Assembly: GCA_027364815.1 (NCBI GenBank)
Contig: DAHXOQ010000129.1
Location: 1-7,979, forward strand
Source: Acidobacteriaceae bacterium
Lineage (GTDB): Bacteria; Acidobacteriota; Terriglobia; Terriglobales; Acidobacteriaceae
Reading direction: 5' to 3'
DNA: 7,979 nt
Position numbers and translations under genes: made by a program. Shown here piece by piece: positions 6,387-7,979 of the stretch. A model generated the notes under the pieces. That model saw only the letters and a list, made by a program, of their open reading frames with translations. It had not been told where the DNA came from and ran no database searches. Within the stretch, counting starts at the first letter, position 1; every line of letters starts with the position of its first letter.

Positions 6387-6414
6387 TGAAGAATTGTGCA
6401 AAATGAATTCTTCA
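6387..6414. repeat. Perfect 9-bp inverted repeat, possible operator or RNA hairpin
   Basis: TGAAGAATT (6387-6395) and AATTCTTCA (6406-6414) are exact reverse complements around a 10-nt spacer, 48 bp upstream of the next start codon. The arm spacing of about two helical turns fits a dimeric regulator, and the repeat could also fold in RNA. No T-run follows, so it is not a terminator. Confidence 0.45.
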
Positions 6415-6440
6415 CTAGGGGTGACCGCTGTACTTGAAAG

Positions 6441-6458
6441 TCAACCCCGGGAGGTTGA
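6441..6458 (+). promoter_or_regulatory. SD-containing hairpin before the second exported-protein gene
   Basis: TCAACC (6441-6446) pairs perfectly with GGTTGA (6453-6458) around the loop CCGGGA. The SD GGGAGG (6449-6454) lies partly in the loop and partly in the 3' arm, 7 nt before the ATG at 6462. The fold could partly mask the ribosome site. Whether it has a regulatory role is inference. Confidence 0.4.
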
Positions 6459-6461
6459 ACC

Positions 6462-7118
6462 ATGCATTTTTCGAATTTGATCCACCCAATCAATCTACGA
6501 GGTTTTAAAGAGATCGTGAATGTCAAATATCGGCATAATCATCAGTTAAACCGGGCTGCGTTTCCTACATCGGCGAACAAAAATTTCACCAATACATTTT
6601 TCATCTTAGCGGTTTGCGGAGTATTTTTTGCAATGGCACCCGCACGCGCTCAAGCGCAAGCGCAGCCAGTCACCATGGGCACTGCACATGAACAGCATGA
6701 AATTTATGGTTCGTCAGCGACAGCGTCGGCTGAAATTTCATTTGATACGCCAACTTTTGCTGCGGGCCAGAATGTTTTCATCCATATAAAGCTGGAAAGC
6801 CACGTTGGCCGCGAACTTGAAATCAACCCCGACGGCATCAAGTTCGACGTCCGTAACAGCGACGGGAAAAGGCCGACTGAGACCGAGGATGGTTGTCAGG
6901 CGCACTTCTTCAGCAACTGTTATACGGGATGGCTCTATCGCCGCAAGATTGTTCAGGTACCCTTTAAATCCTTTGACAAGCTCGAGTGGGACAAGAACCT
7001 GAGCAAAGAGTATGACCTCAAGAAGCCAGGCGCCTATTCGGTGATCGCATATGTCTGCGGCATCGGGAGCCAGACCGATTGCTTCCGCACCAATATCGTC
7101 AAGTTCACTGTCAAGTAG
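6462..7118 (+). CDS. Exported protein of unknown function, probable beta-sandwich
   Basis: A 218-residue protein with an unusually long n-region (about 1-42) before the signal-peptide core F-F-I-L-A-V-C-G-V-F-F-A-M-A (46-59). Cleavage is likely near A-R-A (61-63), followed by a Q-A-Q-A-Q stretch. The start is fixed by GGGAGG 7 nt upstream; a GTG at codon 20 would give a shorter leader but lacks as good an SD. The mature domain (about 85-218) alternates hydrophobic strands (V-F-I-H-I-K-L at 105-111, G-I-K-F-D-V at 125-130, Y-S-V-I-A-Y-V at 192-198, I-V-K-F-T-V at 212-217). This resembles an Ig-like or BsuPI-like beta-sandwich. Four cysteines (145, 153, 199, 207) form two close pairs, compatible with disulfides outside the cytoplasm. 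No catalytic motif is seen and the function is unknown. It is bounded by hairpins on both sides and looks monocistronic. Confidence 0.82.
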   Translation: MHFSNLIHPINLRGFKEIVNVKYRHNHQLNRAAFPTSANKNFTNTFFILAVCGVFFAMAPARAQAQAQPVTMGTAHEQHEIYGSSATASAEISFDTPTFAAGQNVFIHIKLESHVGRELEINPDGIKFDVRNSDGKRPTETEDGCQAHFFSNCYTGWLYRRKIVQVPFKSFDKLEWDKNLSKEYDLKKPGAYSVIAYVCGIGSQTDCFRTNIVKFTVK

Positions 7119-7122
7119 TCAC

Positions 7123-7154
7123 GATAGCGGGATCAGGCGCCTGGTCCCGCTATC
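7123..7154. terminator. Strong hairpin between convergent genes, probable terminator
   Basis: GATAGCGGGA (7123-7132) pairs perfectly with TCCCGCTATC (7145-7154). The interior CAGGCGCCTG is itself palindromic, so the stem is about 15 bp with one mismatch. It starts 5 nt after the stop codon at 7118, the normal place for a terminator. The downstream tail is only weakly T-rich (CCTTGCGCCCTATTTCC), so termination may be inefficient or factor-assisted. It could serve the convergent gene too. Confidence 0.55.
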
Positions 7155-7209
7155 CCTTGCGCCCTATTTCCCTCTCCCGGCTTTTGTCTAAACGCAGCTA
7201 TTAGAGTGA

Positions 7210-7228
7210 CAGCGGAATCTCTCCGCTG
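7210..7228. other. Small hairpin downstream of the PBP gene
   Basis: CAGCGGA (7210-7216) pairs perfectly with TCCGCTG (7222-7228) around ATCTC. It lies about 60 bp beyond the minus-strand PBP stop codon. No T-run follows in the minus direction, so it is at best a poor terminator or a 3'-end stabiliser. The rest of 7155-7288 shows no gene. Confidence 0.3.
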
Positions 7229-7288
7229 AGTTGATTCAGATTTAAAAATAATTCCTCACCTGCGGATTTCTAATAACGATCAAGAAAA

Positions 7289-7979
7289 TTATTTTCCGTT
7301 TTTAACGTCTGGTTTATTGTCTGGCTTTCCAAGTCCAAAAATCTTCTGCAGGAAATTGCGATGATCGGCAGGGTGATCGCAGGTTTCAGTGGGAGCTGTT
7401 CCGTTCAGGAACGCGGCCTCAAAGCCATCAGGACAGGCGGCATCGCTCAGCAGATTACTCACCTTATCAATCTTGACGATTTCAACGCCATCGACAGGCG
7501 CGAAGTCGTGCGTGTCAGAGTATTGAGGAAGCAGTACGGCCTTCTTCATGAACTCAGCCCAGATAGGCGCAGCGGCATGCGCGCCTTCCAGCTTGATGTC
7601 CGTGTAATCGTCATTGCCAACCCAGACGATGCAGAGCAGGTTGCTGGTGAAACCCGCAAACCATGCGTCGTGGCTGGTTCCGGTTTTGCCGGCTGCGGGA
7701 GCCGTGAATCCACGTTGACGAACGGAGGCGCCGGTGCCGGTGTTGATGACGTTCTGAAGAAGACTAGTGGTGAGGTATGCGGCGCGCGGATCAAGAATTT
7801 GTTTGGTCTGCGGTTCGTAATCGCTGATGACATCACCATTGGAAGCGCGAATACTGGCCAGGAGCCATGGATCAATGTGCAGGCCACCGTTGGCAAAGGT
7901 CGTGTAAGCACCTGCCATATCCATCGGAGTTGCGTCATAAGAGCCGATGGCGACGGATGGCGTTCCACGCGCGTTCTTG
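7289..7979 (-). CDS. Class A penicillin-binding protein (PBP1A type), C-terminal part only
   Basis: The fragment encodes the last 229 residues of a bifunctional peptidoglycan synthase (glycosyltransferase plus DD-transpeptidase) acting on the periplasmic face of the inner membrane. The gene's 5' part lies beyond the right edge. Visible are the PBP1A signature P-S-V-A-I-G-S-Y-D-A-T-P-M-D-M-A-G-A-Y-T (fragment residues 7-26) and the active-site triad motif K-T-G-T-S (98-102). D-A-W-F-A-G-F (104-110), W-V-G-N-D-D and A-A-P-I-W-A-E-F-M (136-144) follow, all in the usual order. The SxxK and SxN motifs should be upstream of the window. After the catalytic domain comes a tail of about 70 residues with two cysteines (D-A-A-C-P-D-G and T-E-T-C-D-H), a possible disulfide, and a Lys-rich end. 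It is convergent with the exported-protein gene to its left. Confidence 0.95.
   Translation of the reverse strand, partial: KNARGTPSVAIGSYDATPMDMAGAYTTFANGGLHIDPWLLASIRASNGDVISDYEPQTKQILDPRAAYLTTSLLQNVINTGTGASVRQRGFTAPAAGKTGTSHDAWFAGFTSNLLCIVWVGNDDYTDIKLEGAHAAAPIWAEFMKKAVLLPQYSDTHDFAPVDGVEIVKIDKVSNLLSDAACPDGFEAAFLNGTAPTETCDHPADHRNFLQKIFGLGKPDNKPDVKNGK

Noticed and set aside
7546..7968. A 140-codon minus-strand frame overlapping the PBP1A fragment
   Set aside because: It is the neighbouring frame of a gene with clear PBP1A motifs and has no independent support.
1..7979. Defence system, CRISPR array, prophage or transposon
   Set aside because: No repeat-spacer pattern, transposase, integrase, terminal inverted repeats or defence domains are visible on either strand.

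Overview
The window looks like a piece of a bacterial chromosome, most plausibly from an acidobacterium (Terriglobia-like). That placement is an inference from gene content and protein style: HU next to apt, many exported proteins of unknown function, a PBP1A with a Cys-containing tail, and a dispersed TGTCAT..CTGAGC..GTCGAAG-type repeat. There is no rRNA or other marker to confirm it. No CRISPR array, tRNA, insertion sequence, phage gene or defence system is visible.

Layout. (1) 1-2565, plus strand: the 3' end of an HU/IHF-family DNA-binding protein gene, a clear rho-independent terminator, a TATAAT-type promoter, adenine phosphoribosyltransferase (apt), and 37 bp later a GT-C family (GT39/ArnT-like) membrane glycosyltransferase that is probably co-transcribed with apt. 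(2) 2566-5256, minus strand: a carbohydrate-use unit transcribed from about 5300 towards 2770. It consists of a sugar-porter MFS permease, a class II (fuculose-phosphate-type) aldolase, and a short membrane-protein reading frame. The permease carries a one-base frameshift near 4243-4251. The last frame is interrupted by an in-frame TAA. Only the aldolase is intact. (3) 5257-5564: a divergent regulatory region with an exact 11-bp direct repeat. (4) 5565-7118, plus strand: two unrelated exported proteins of unknown function, each with a strong Shine-Dalgarno and its own strong downstream hairpin. The second has an inverted repeat and an SD-containing hairpin in its leader. (5) 7289-7979, minus strand: the C-terminal part of a class A penicillin-binding protein (PBP1A type) with the KTG motif, running off the right edge.

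How the genes fit together. The permease and aldolase suggest uptake and cleavage of a deoxy-sugar or related sugar (L-fucose or L-rhamnose type). The aldolase has a core of about FucA length plus short amphipathic helices joined by Ala/Ser-rich linkers at both the N- and the C-terminus. These look like encapsulation peptides of bacterial microcompartment enzymes. This is the most interesting lead in the window, but no shell-protein gene is present here, so it remains an inference. The two lesions in the same unit could be genuine decay or sequencing/assembly errors. The other regions look like ordinary housekeeping or envelope genes.
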